Below are positions 1 through 5,957 of a stretch of DNA of 6,095 nt, piece by piece; within the stretch, counting starts at the first letter, position 1; every line of letters starts with the position of its first letter. The stretch lies in the NCBI GenBank assembly GCA_026982515.1, contig JALSGY010000040.1:1-6095 (forward strand), written 5' to 3'. The notes under the pieces are model-generated. The model worked only from the letters and a program-made list of their open reading frames with translations, was not told where the DNA came from and did no database searches. A program made the translations under genes and the position numbers. This DNA is from Paracoccaceae bacterium (GTDB lineage: Bacteria; Pseudomonadota; Alphaproteobacteria; Rhodobacterales; Rhodobacteraceae).

Positions 1-1
1 T

Positions 2-235
2 CTGGTGGCCGGGGTCGGCCGGGTGGTGGTGGTGATGGACCACACCAACAAGCACGGGGCAAGCAAGGTGCTCAAGCAATGCACCCTGCCGCTCACCGGC
101 CAGGGGGTGGTGGACCGGATCATCACCAACCTCGGCGTGCTGGACGTGGAGCACAAGGGGCTGCACATCGTCGAACTTGCCCCCGGCGTCACCCGCGAGG
201 ACATGATCGCCGCGACCGAGGCGACGATCGTCTGA
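2..235 (+). CDS. scoB: 3-oxoacid CoA-transferase subunit B, C-terminal fragment
   Basis: This is the last 77 codons of the beta subunit of a succinyl-CoA:3-ketoacid (3-oxoacid) CoA-transferase. The enzyme moves CoA from succinyl-CoA to acetoacetate or similar keto acids in the cytoplasm, as part of ketone-body and short-chain acid use. The frame is open to the left edge, so the true start and the catalytic glutamate of the beta subunit lie outside the window. Visible family signatures are a GVGRVVVVMDHTNKHG segment, the LKQCTLPLTG block, a VVDRIITNLGV strand and the closing ELAPGVT segment, all typical of the ScoB/AtoA/PcaJ C-terminus. The GTG at 5-7 is internal and is not a start. An alpha-subunit gene would be expected upstream. 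The gene ends in TGA followed by a strong terminator, so it is not part of the next operon. PcaJ or AtoA specificity cannot be excluded from this fragment. Confidence 0.93.
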   Translation: MVAGVGRVVVVMDHTNKHGASKVLKQCTLPLTGQGVVDRIITNLGVLDVEHKGLHIVELAPGVTREDMIAATEATIV

Positions 236-262
236 AGCGCCAGACCTTGTTCAAACCGGAAC

Positions 263-296
263 GAAGGCGGCCACATCCGGCCGCCTTCAACTTTTT
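263..296 (+). terminator. Intrinsic terminator after scoB
   Basis: A perfect 10-bp inverted repeat (GAAGGCGGCC at 263-272 and GGCCGCCTTC at 279-288) flanks a 6-base loop and is followed by AAC and five T (292-296). The stem is almost all G:C. This is a classic Rho-independent terminator 27 bases after the scoB stop. It separates the metabolic operon from the downstream lipid-sugar operon. Confidence 0.9.
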
Positions 297-372
297 CCGC
301 CTGACTGTTCCCAAAATGGAAACGGCACCATATTGTTGCCCAAATCTGTCGCTAATCCGGCAGGAAATGACA

Positions 373-1386
373 ATGAGCAGTACAAACCCCCGGCCCCTCC
401 GCACGAAGTCCGGCCGCCTGACGCGGCGCTGGCGCGAGAGGGCATTGCTGTGGGGCCTGTTCGCCTTGGTGATCGCCGGGCTGGCCGGGCTGGCCGCGGC
501 CACCGGCTGGGAGGAAACGCTGACCCAGCTGTCGCGGCTGAGCTGGGGCCAGTTCGCCATCCTGCTGGGGCTGTCGCTGGTCAACTACGGATTTCGCGGG
601 CTGCGCTGGCACATCTTCGCCCGCCGGCTGGGGCTTGGCACCGGGCTGGTGCAGAACATGCGCCATTTTCTGGGCGGCTTCGCCATGTCGGTGACCCCGG
701 GGCGGGTGGGCGAAATGGTACGCATGCGCTGGATCGGCCGCGAGACCGGCATGCCCTTCGAGAAGACCGCGCCCCTGGCGCTGGTGGACCGCGCCTCGGA
801 TCTCGGCGCCATGGCGGTGCTTCTGGGGATCACCGTCGCGCTTTCGGCCACCGGGATCAGCGGCGCCCTCCCCGTGACCGTGCTGGCAATCGCCGCCGCG
901 GTGGTGGCCACCCGCCCGGGCCTGCTGGGCAGCGCGGGTGATCTGGGCTACCGGCTGACCGGGCGCTGGCCACGGCTGTTTGCCAGGGTGCGCACCGCAG
1001 CACGCTCTCTGGCCCGTTTCTCGGGCCCCTCTGCGATGCTGGCGGCCGTGCTGCTGGGGGCCGTGGGCTGGCTGGCCGAGGGCTACGCCTTCCACCTGCT
1101 GCTGGTCTGGATGGGCGCCGACATCGGCCTGGCCAAGGCCATGGCGATCTTCATCTTCGCCACTCTGGCGGGCGGCCTCACCGGAGCCCCCGGCGGGGTG
1201 GGCGGCGCAGAGGCCGCGATGGTGGCGCTGCTGGCGCTGGAGGGCGTGCCGCTGGAGGCCGGCGTGCCCGCAACCGCCGTCATCCGCCTGACCACGCTGT
1301 GGTTTGCCATCGCCATCGGCATGGCGGTTTTCCCAGTGGCCGAGCGCCACTCAGCAAGGGTTGGACATGCGCTGGAAAACGACTGA
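373..1386 (+). CDS. LPG-synthase-TM (UPF0104) family membrane protein; candidate lipid-sugar flippase
   Basis: A 337-residue polytopic inner-membrane protein with a basic N-terminus (residues 7-23, Arg/Lys rich) and about seven or eight hydrophobic segments, including roughly 24-43, 58-71, 143-158, 166-180, 219-247, 254-270 and 305-321. Signatures of the lysylphosphatidylglycerol-synthase transmembrane family (PF03706) are visible: FRGLRWHIF (74-82), SVTPGRVGEMVR (106-117), LVDRASDLGA (137-146) and GAPGGVGGAE (271-280). The lysyl-transferase domain of MprF is absent, so this is a stand-alone membrane module. Members of this family have been linked to lipid translocation. Because the next two genes are DprE1/DprE2-like, I infer a role in flipping a polyprenyl-phospho-sugar, but nothing in the sequence proves it. 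The start at 373 is chosen because AGGAA (362-366) lies 6 bases upstream. An ATG at 367 directly abuts that site, and the open frame further upstream runs through the terminator. The gene overlaps the next one by 20 bases. Confidence 0.8.
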   Translation: MSSTNPRPLRTKSGRLTRRWRERALLWGLFALVIAGLAGLAAATGWEETLTQLSRLSWGQFAILLGLSLVNYGFRGLRWHIFARRLGLGTGLVQNMRHFLGGFAMSVTPGRVGEMVRMRWIGRETGMPFEKTAPLALVDRASDLGAMAVLLGITVALSATGISGALPVTVLAIAAAVVATRPGLLGSAGDLGYRLTGRWPRLFARVRTAARSLARFSGPSAMLAAVLLGAVGWLAEGYAFHLLLVWMGADIGLAKAMAIFIFATLAGGLTGAPGGVGGAEAAMVALLALEGVPLEAGVPATAVIRLTTLWFAIAIGMAVFPVAERHSARVGHALEND

Positions 1387-2677
1387 ATACACCGGCTGGG
1401 GCCGTGCCCTGCGCGCCCGGGCCGATCTGGCCCGCCCCGAGCGCCAGTCGGCCCTGGCCCGGATTACGGCGCAGGCCCCCGCCCCGGCCATCGGGCAGCT
1501 GCGCTCCTACGGGGACGTGGCGCTCAACAGTGGCGGGAAGGCCATCGACATGACCCGCCTCGACCGCATCCTCGGTTTCGACGAGGAAAACGCCGTCGTC
1601 GAGGTGGAGGCGGGGGTGCGCATCGGCGATCTCGGCCTGGCCTTCGCCGCGCGCGGCTGGATCGCGCCGGTGATGCCCGGCACCGGCTTTGCCACCATCG
1701 GCGGCTGCATCGCCAATGACGTGCACGGCAAGAACCATCACGTGGTGGGCTCCTTCGGCCAGCATGTGGTGGAAATCACCCTGCTTCAGCAGGGCCGCCG
1801 ACGGCGTCTGACGCCCGAAAAGACCCCCGATCTGTTTCGCGCCACCGTGGGCGGGCTGGGCCAGACCGGGGTGATCGCCTCGGCGAAACTGCGGCTGATG
1901 CCCTGCCCCGGGGACATGATGGTGCTGACCGAACGCCGCATCGACGGCTGGGACGAGTTTCTCGCCATGCTTGACAGTTCGCGTGCGAATTACACCGTGG
2001 GCTGGATCGACGCCACTGCGAAGGGCGCGCGGCTGGGCCGCGGCATCCTCGAGGAAGGGGAGATCACCTCGGGGGTCTCCCCCACCCGCAGCCGGGCCCG
2101 CGAAGTGCCCTTCGACGCGCCGCAATGGGCACTTTCGGCCCCGGTGGTGCGGCTGTTCAACGAGGCCTATTTCCGCCGCGTGCCGGCCGGCGGACGAACC
2201 ACGGTAAAGCCCATCTCGGCCCCCTTCTTCCCGCTCGACAGGATTCACAACTGGAACCGCCTTTACGGCCGGCGCGGCTTTCACCAGTTCCAGTGCGTGG
2301 TGCCGGTGGCCGAAGCCCCGGCCCTGCGCAGGATGCTGGAGCGCATCGCCAATTCCGGGCTGGCCTCGCCGCTGGCGGTGCTCAAGCGGATGGGAGAAGG
2401 CCGTGGCGGGTATCTTTCCTTCCCGATGGAGGGCTACACCCTGGCGGTGGATTTCCCCAACCGCCCGGCAGCAGTGGCGCTGATCGCCGAGCTTGAGCGC
2501 ATGACCGAAGAGGCCGGCGGGCGCATCTATCTCGCCAAGGACGCCCTGACCTCCCCCGAGCGGGTGCGCCGGATGTATCCCGAACACGAGAAATGGCTGA
2601 AGGCCGTCACCAGGGCCGATCCGGAGGGGCATCTGATCACCGACATGGTGCGGCGGCTGAAACTGAGGAGCGCGTGA
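1367..2677 (+). CDS. dprE1: DprE1-like FAD-dependent decaprenylphosphoryl-ribose 2'-oxidase
   Basis: A 436-residue flavoprotein of the VAO/FAD_binding_4 superfamily. It closely resembles mycobacterial DprE1 (Rv3790), which oxidises the 2'-OH of polyprenyl-phospho-ribose to a keto intermediate. Features in order: TGWGRA (9-14), RSYGD (46-50) with a following LNSGG, VEAGVRIGDL (80-89), the FAD-binding MPGTGFATIGGCIANDVHGKNHH region (103-125), the GGLGQTGVI block (162-170), SFPMEGYTLAVDFP (351-364), YLAKD (388-392, with Lys391 matching catalytic Lys418 of M. tuberculosis DprE1) and a DMVRRLKL tail. Ala360 occupies the position of M. tuberculosis Cys387, the residue attacked by benzothiazinones. 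There is no signal peptide. The ATG at 1367 has AAGGG (1356-1360) 6 bases upstream. It starts inside the preceding gene and shares TGATG with the next, so translation is probably coupled. Simple sugar-lactone oxidases share the fold but lack the tail and HGKNHH match. Confidence 0.9.
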   Translation: MRWKTTEYTGWGRALRARADLARPERQSALARITAQAPAPAIGQLRSYGDVALNSGGKAIDMTRLDRILGFDEENAVVEVEAGVRIGDLGLAFAARGWIAPVMPGTGFATIGGCIANDVHGKNHHVVGSFGQHVVEITLLQQGRRRRLTPEKTPDLFRATVGGLGQTGVIASAKLRLMPCPGDMMVLTERRIDGWDEFLAMLDSSRANYTVGWIDATAKGARLGRGILEEGEITSGVSPTRSRAREVPFDAPQWALSAPVVRLFNEAYFRRVPAGGRTTVKPISAPFFPLDRIHNWNRLYGRRGFHQFQCVVPVAEAPALRRMLERIANSGLASPLAVLKRMGEGRGGYLSFPMEGYTLAVDFPNRPAAVALIAELERMTEEAGGRIYLAKDALTSPERVRRMYPEHEKWLKAVTRADPEGHLITDMVRRLKLRSA

Positions 2678-3414
2678 TGGCGGAAAGCTGGATCATACTG
2701 GGGGGCACCTCCTCGATGGCGCGGGCTTTCGCCAGGGCCGTGGCCGAGCGGGGCTGTGCGGTATTCCTGGCCGGGCGTGACATGGACGATCTGAAGGCCA
2801 CCGCCGCCGATTGCCGCCAGCGCGGCGCCCCGCTGGCCGAGGCCCTGCGCTTCGACGCGCGCAAGCCCGAGGGCTTCGCCGCCCTCATCGCCCGGCTGGA
2901 ACGCGAGGAGGGCCAGATCAACGCCGCCGTCTTCGTGGGCTCCATGCCCGATCAGGCCGCCATCGACGCCGACCCCGCCCTGATCGACGGGGTGGTGGCC
3001 GACAACTTTACCGGCCCGGCGCGTTTCCTGCAGATGCTGGCCACGGTGCTGGAGGCGCGCGGCGGCGGCACGGTGGTGGGCGTGGGCTCGGTGGCCGGCG
3101 ACAGGGGGCGGCTGGGCAACTATGTCTACGGTGCCGCCAAGGCCGGGTTTCACACCTATCTTTCAGGCCTGCGCAACCGCCTTGGGCGGGCGGGCGCCCA
3201 TGTGCTGACCGTCAAGCCCGGCTTCGTGGACACGGCCATGACATGGGGGCTGGAGGGCATGTTCCTGGTGGCCCCGCCCGAGAAGGTGGCCGCCGACATC
3301 CTGCGCGCGGTGGACCGTCGGCGCAACGTGATCTACACGCCGTTCTTCTGGCGCTGGATCATGCTGATCATCCGCACCATCCCAGAGCCGATCTTCAAGA
3401 AACTGTCCGTCTGA
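2677..3414 (+). CDS. dprE2: DprE2-like short-chain dehydrogenase (decaprenylphosphoryl-2-keto-ribose reductase)
   Basis: A 245-residue NAD(P)H-dependent short-chain dehydrogenase resembling mycobacterial DprE2 (Rv3791, about 254 residues). That enzyme reduces the DprE1 keto product to polyprenyl-phospho-arabinose. Visible parts are the cofactor-binding LGGTSSMARA (8-17, where the third glycine of the usual motif is alanine), AGR (32-34), catalytic Asn110 in ADNFTG, Ser138 in GVGSVAGDRGR, the Tyr151-GAA-Lys155 pair, and VKPGFVDTAMT (179-189). The C-terminal segment (about 219-243), rich in aromatic and hydrophobic residues and ending in IPEPIFKKLSV, corresponds to the DprE2-type tail and may touch the membrane, where the lipid substrate sits. 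The ATG overlaps the upstream stop (TGATG), and GAGGAG (2665-2670) lies 6 bases before it. This is the same pairing seen for mycobacterial dprE1-dprE2. Function is inferred from the family, the tail and the neighbour; exact substrate is not shown. Confidence 0.88.
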   Translation: MAESWIILGGTSSMARAFARAVAERGCAVFLAGRDMDDLKATAADCRQRGAPLAEALRFDARKPEGFAALIARLEREEGQINAAVFVGSMPDQAAIDADPALIDGVVADNFTGPARFLQMLATVLEARGGGTVVGVGSVAGDRGRLGNYVYGAAKAGFHTYLSGLRNRLGRAGAHVLTVKPGFVDTAMTWGLEGMFLVAPPEKVAADILRAVDRRRNVIYTPFFWRWIMLIIRTIPEPIFKKLSV

Positions 3415-3461
3415 GCCTGTCGCGCCTGACGGTATTCGGCCCCCTGTGCAACATGAGACGG

Positions 3462-3506
3462 GTGACCGGGGCGGGGTGAAACCGATCGGGCCTCGCCCTG
3501 CGTCAC
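3462..3506. terminator. Possible terminator hairpin between convergent operons
   Basis: An imperfect inverted repeat sits in the 88-base gap where the two operons meet. GTGAC (3462-3466) pairs with GTCAC (3502-3506), and GGGCGGGG (3469-3476) pairs with CCTCGCCC (3491-3498) with one G:U pair, around a 14-base loop. It overlaps the stop codon of the minus-strand gene. It has no T-run on either strand, so it could stall or insulate transcription but is not a canonical intrinsic terminator. No other feature is visible between 3415 and 3502. Confidence 0.25.
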
Positions 3507-4957
3507 AGGTCAAGCCACTCCTGCCACAGCCCGGCGGCATAGAACATCAGCGACAAGGTGATGAGCAGCAGGCCGATCCCGCGCTTGTCGCGCATGGCGA
3601 AGACGATCGGATCGTAGTCCTGCTTGCCGAAGTAGCCCAGCCGCACCATGCGGATCAGCCAGGCGGTGATCGGGATCATCGCCAGCCACAGAAGCCATCG
3701 CGCGGGATAAAGCGTGCGGGCCTGCTCAGAGAAGGTGTAGAAGAAGAAGATCAGCACCGCTGCCACCGTGCCGAGGATGGCCATGTTCAGCAGATCCCCC
3801 CTGTCGGAGCGCGCATAACCCCGCCCCGGCAGGCGCTCCTCGCTGTCGGCCAGGGTAAGCTCCGTCATCCGCTTCACGCAGCCCAGAGTGAAGAAGATCG
3901 GATAGATGAAGGCCAGCATGAAGCCCGAAATATCCACCTGCCCCGCCGCCGCACCGGCCACCACGCGCAGCGTGTAAAGCGCGGCCAGCATGGCGATGTC
4001 GATCCAGCGCATCCGCTTGAGCTTCAGCGAATAGGCCAGCGAGGCCAGCATGTAGACGACCAGCACGCCCAGGAAGGCCCAGCCCAGCGCCCCCCCCAGC
4101 GCCAGCGCCGCCAGGGTAAGGATCACGAAACTCCCCATGCCCACCGATATGGGCACCGCCCCGCTCGCGAAGGGGCGGTGGCGCTTGACGGGGTGCAGCC
4201 GGTCGGCCTCCAGATCCAGCAGGTCATTGATGATGTAGATCGAGGAGGCGGCAAAGGAGAAGGCCACCATGCCAAGCACGACCAGCATCAGGGTCTCGAG
4301 CGTGAAATCATGCGCCGCCAGCATCGGCAGCAGCAAGAGCACGTTCTTTACCCACTGGTGCGGGCGCAGGGCGCGCAGAAGATCGCGCATGTGCCAGCCC
4401 CCCTCGAAACGGGTGACGTTCTTGCCGCTGGCGGCCAGCTCCCGCTCGATCCGGGGCTGGCTGCCGACGATCAGCACGTTTTCCGCCCTCTCCCAGACGG
4501 GACGGTCGGCCCGGCTGTCTCCGGCATAGTCGAAGCCGCTCTCGCCATAGGCCGCGATCAGGGTCTCGGCCTTGGTGCGCCCCTTGAGGTTGGTTTCCCC
4601 GTCCGAGGCGTAAACACGCGCGGTGATCCCGTGATCGGCGGCGAGGCGTTCCACCAGCATGCGGTCGGACGCCGAAGCCAGCACCACCTCGCGCCCCGCG
4701 GCGCTGCTCTGTTCGGCCAGGGCCTCGATCTCGGGGTTGGTCGGCAGCAGGTCGGTGCGCAGCCGGGCGGCCTTGGCCAGCTCGTGCTTGAGGCGCGCCG
4801 GATCGTTGAAATGCCGGAAACTCAGGCCCAGGACACGCAGCGGATCCTTGCCAAGCCCGGCCCAGAAGCACTCGTACAGCATGTCCGTCTTCAGAAACGT
4901 GCCGTCCACGTCGAGAACCAGGGGCTTGAAGCCGCCATTGACGTTATCGTTCTTCAT
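3503..4957 (-). CDS. HAD phosphatase-UbiA prenyltransferase fusion (decaprenyl-phosphate phosphoribosyltransferase-like)
   Basis: A 484-residue two-domain protein. Residues 11-175 form a HAD hydrolase: nucleophile motif DVDGT (Asp16, Asp18), LASASD (93-98), a KGRTK lysine motif (125-129) and AGDSRAD (145-151). Residues 190-482 form a membrane UbiA domain with about nine helices. It starts with LRPHQWVKN (197-205) and carries NDLLDLEAD (244-252), HPVKRHRPFASG (255-266), YSLKLKR (309-315) and VKRMTEL (361-367). The NDxxDxxxD plus HPxKRxRP pattern is that of Rv3806c, which joins PRPP to decaprenyl phosphate, rather than of ubiquinone or chlorophyll prenyltransferases. The HAD domain could remove the 5-phosphate of the product, giving polyprenyl-phospho-ribose for the DprE1/DprE2 pair. 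This is inference. The start at 4957 has AGGGAA (4970-4965) 7 bases upstream and overlaps the end of the lytic transglycosylase gene by 14 bases, suggesting cotranscription and coupling. Confidence 0.92.
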   Translation of the reverse strand: MKNDNVNGGFKPLVLDVDGTFLKTDMLYECFWAGLGKDPLRVLGLSFRHFNDPARLKHELAKAARLRTDLLPTNPEIEALAEQSSAAGREVVLASASDRMLVERLAADHGITARVYASDGETNLKGRTKAETLIAAYGESGFDYAGDSRADRPVWERAENVLIVGSQPRIERELAASGKNVTRFEGGWHMRDLLRALRPHQWVKNVLLLLPMLAAHDFTLETLMLVVLGMVAFSFAASSIYIINDLLDLEADRLHPVKRHRPFASGAVPISVGMGSFVILTLAALALGGALGWAFLGVLVVYMLASLAYSLKLKRMRWIDIAMLAALYTLRVVAGAAAGQVDISGFMLAFIYPIFFTLGCVKRMTELTLADSEERLPGRGYARSDRGDLLNMAILGTVAAVLIFFFYTFSEQARTLYPARWLLWLAMIPITAWLIRMVRLGYFGKQDYDPIVFAMRDKRGIGLLLITLSLMFYAAGLWQEWLDL

Positions 4958-5768
4958 TTCCCACTTCCCTGACGGCGAAAACGCAGCCGTCCGATATCAG
5001 TTCGGGCGGCGTGATGCACAGGCCGCGCGCTACCGTCCACGCGGCCAGAACCCTGGGCACATAGGCGCGGGTCTCGGCAAAGGGCGGCACCCCGTCGTAG
5101 CGGCGCACCGCGGCTTCCCCGGCGTTGTAGGCGGCAAGCACCAGAACCGGATCGCCGCCGAACTCCTGCATCAGCCAGTCGAGATAGGCCACGCCCGCGC
5201 GGATGTTCTGTGCCGCATCGTGCGGGTCCTCCGCTCCGAACCGGGCCGCGGTGGCGGGCAGAAGCTGCATCACCCCGCGCGCGCCCGCCTTGCTGACGGC
5301 CTCCGGCCTTCCGCCCGATTCAACTGCCATGACCGCCAGCGCAAAGGCCGGAGACACCCGGGTGCCGACGGTGGACAGCAACAGCGCCGCCCCGAGACGG
5401 GCCGCTATGTCCTGCAGATCCTGCAGCCGGGGCACCGGCGGCGCCGAACCGGGGGGCGCCATGGCCAGCTGCCTGACGGCACGCTCCAGCCGGCCCGGGC
5501 CGGCTGCCTGAAGGCTGGGAGATACGCCTTCCCAGAACCAGACGTATTCCTCGGCCGGGGCCTTGCGGGGCGCGGACGAGGCGGGGGCGGAAGGCACCGA
5601 GACCGAAGGCGGCACGACTTGCACCGTGATCCGCGGCGCCGCTCCCGGCGGGGGAGGCTTGACGCGCTTGAAGGTGAAATCGGGGAACGGTGCGGCCTCT
5701 TGGGCACGCACGGCAACCGGCAGGCACAGCAGGAGTGCCGGAATCAATGTTCGATAATACCGCGTCAT
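4944..5768 (-). CDS. Secreted lytic transglycosylase (SLT domain)
   Basis: A 274-residue periplasmic protein with an N-terminal signal peptide (Arg at 3 and 6, hydrophobic 7-20, likely cleavage after VRA at 22). A proline/alanine-rich linker follows (about 37-72), then a short conserved-looking VWFWEGVSPS stretch (76-85), and a family-1 SLT domain (about 128-245). The domain carries the catalytic glutamate Glu150 in AVESGGRPEAVS, GVMQLLPATA (165-174), QNIRAGVAYLDWL (187-199), AAYNAGE (212-218) and YDGVPPFAETRAYV (224-237). Such enzymes cleave the MurNAc-GlcNAc bond of peptidoglycan with 1,6-anhydro formation, for wall turnover or to open gaps for envelope machines. There is no lipobox. Cys251 and Cys262 near the C-terminus could form a disulfide. 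It is the first gene of the leftward operon. The ribosome site is weak (AGAGG at 5786-5782, 13 bases from ATG). No upstream in-frame alternative start was seen. Confidence 0.92.
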   Translation of the reverse strand: MTRYYRTLIPALLLCLPVAVRAQEAAPFPDFTFKRVKPPPPGAAPRITVQVVPPSVSVPSAPASSAPRKAPAEEYVWFWEGVSPSLQAAGPGRLERAVRQLAMAPPGSAPPVPRLQDLQDIAARLGAALLLSTVGTRVSPAFALAVMAVESGGRPEAVSKAGARGVMQLLPATAARFGAEDPHDAAQNIRAGVAYLDWLMQEFGGDPVLVLAAYNAGEAAVRRYDGVPPFAETRAYVPRVLAAWTVARGLCITPPELISDGCVFAVREVGNEER

Positions 5769-5912
5769 GCGGACTGCTCTGCCTCTTTCGTTATGGAAGA
5801 TTCATCGCAAATTTTGACTCTCAAGGCCAGTTTTCTGTTCTCGATTCAGCGCAAAATGCCCGTTGGGGAAGGAAGTCGCGCACCGATTTCATGAAAAACC
5901 AGCTTCGAACTT

Positions 5913-5957
5913 TCATTTTTTATCATTTGTTTTCAGATAATTAGCAATATTTTCCAT
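5913..5957 (-). CDS. Possible 14-residue small ORF
   Basis: The minus strand has an ATG at 5957 preceded, 8 bases away, by a strong Shine-Dalgarno-like GAGGGGG (5972-5966). It encodes MENIANYLKTNDKK, followed by TGA. The same frame is open rightward to 6083, with another ATG at 6032 that would give 39 residues but has no ribosome site. Its codons are not G/C-ending like the real genes here. It could be a leader peptide, the end of a foreign or decayed gene, or chance. It overlaps the candidate promoter, so both readings are unlikely to hold for the same transcript. Confidence 0.13.
   Translation of the reverse strand: MENIANYLKTNDKK
5919..5947 (-). promoter_or_regulatory. Candidate sigma70-type promoter for the leftward operon
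   Basis: On the minus strand, TTGCTA (5947-5942, 4 of 6 to TTGACA) and GATAAA (5924-5919, 4 of 6 to TATAAT) are separated by 17 bases. The pair lies inside the AT-rich stretch and would give a leader of about 145 bases before the lytic transglycosylase ATG. AT-rich DNA yields such matches easily, so this is only a candidate. Confidence 0.25.

Noticed and set aside
297..366. Possible promoter for the plus-strand operon (CATATT near 330 as a -10)
   Set aside because: A promoter is expected here after the terminator, but no acceptable -35 stands at the right distance (the best 17-base-spaced hexamer matches only 2 of 6), so I cannot place it.
79..372. N-terminal extension of the membrane-protein frame back to 79
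   Set aside because: It would run through the end of scoB and a strong intrinsic terminator and yields non-membrane low-complexity sequence. AGGAA before the ATG at 373 marks a better start.
1280..2632. Minus-strand open frame (450 codons) opposite the DprE1-like gene
   Set aside because: Its product is His/Gly/Ala-rich with no motifs, and the plus strand carries FAD-binding and catalytic signatures with a good ribosome site.
3503..4957. UbiA domain as ubiquinone (UbiA), heme O (CyoE) or chlorophyll (BchG) prenyltransferase
   Set aside because: The HAD fusion, the HPVKRHRPFASG motif and the neighbouring DprE1/DprE2-like genes fit the phosphoribosyl-transfer subfamily better.
3446..4972. Long plus-strand open frame (508 codons) opposite the HAD-UbiA gene
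   Set aside because: It encodes a low-complexity Gln/His/Arg/Gly-rich product with no family motif. The opposite strand has clear HAD and UbiA signatures, so this is an antisense shadow in GC-rich DNA.
4659..5894. Long plus-strand open frame opposite the lytic transglycosylase
   Set aside because: Arg/Gly-rich shadow product with no family resemblance. The minus strand has a signal peptide and all SLT motifs.
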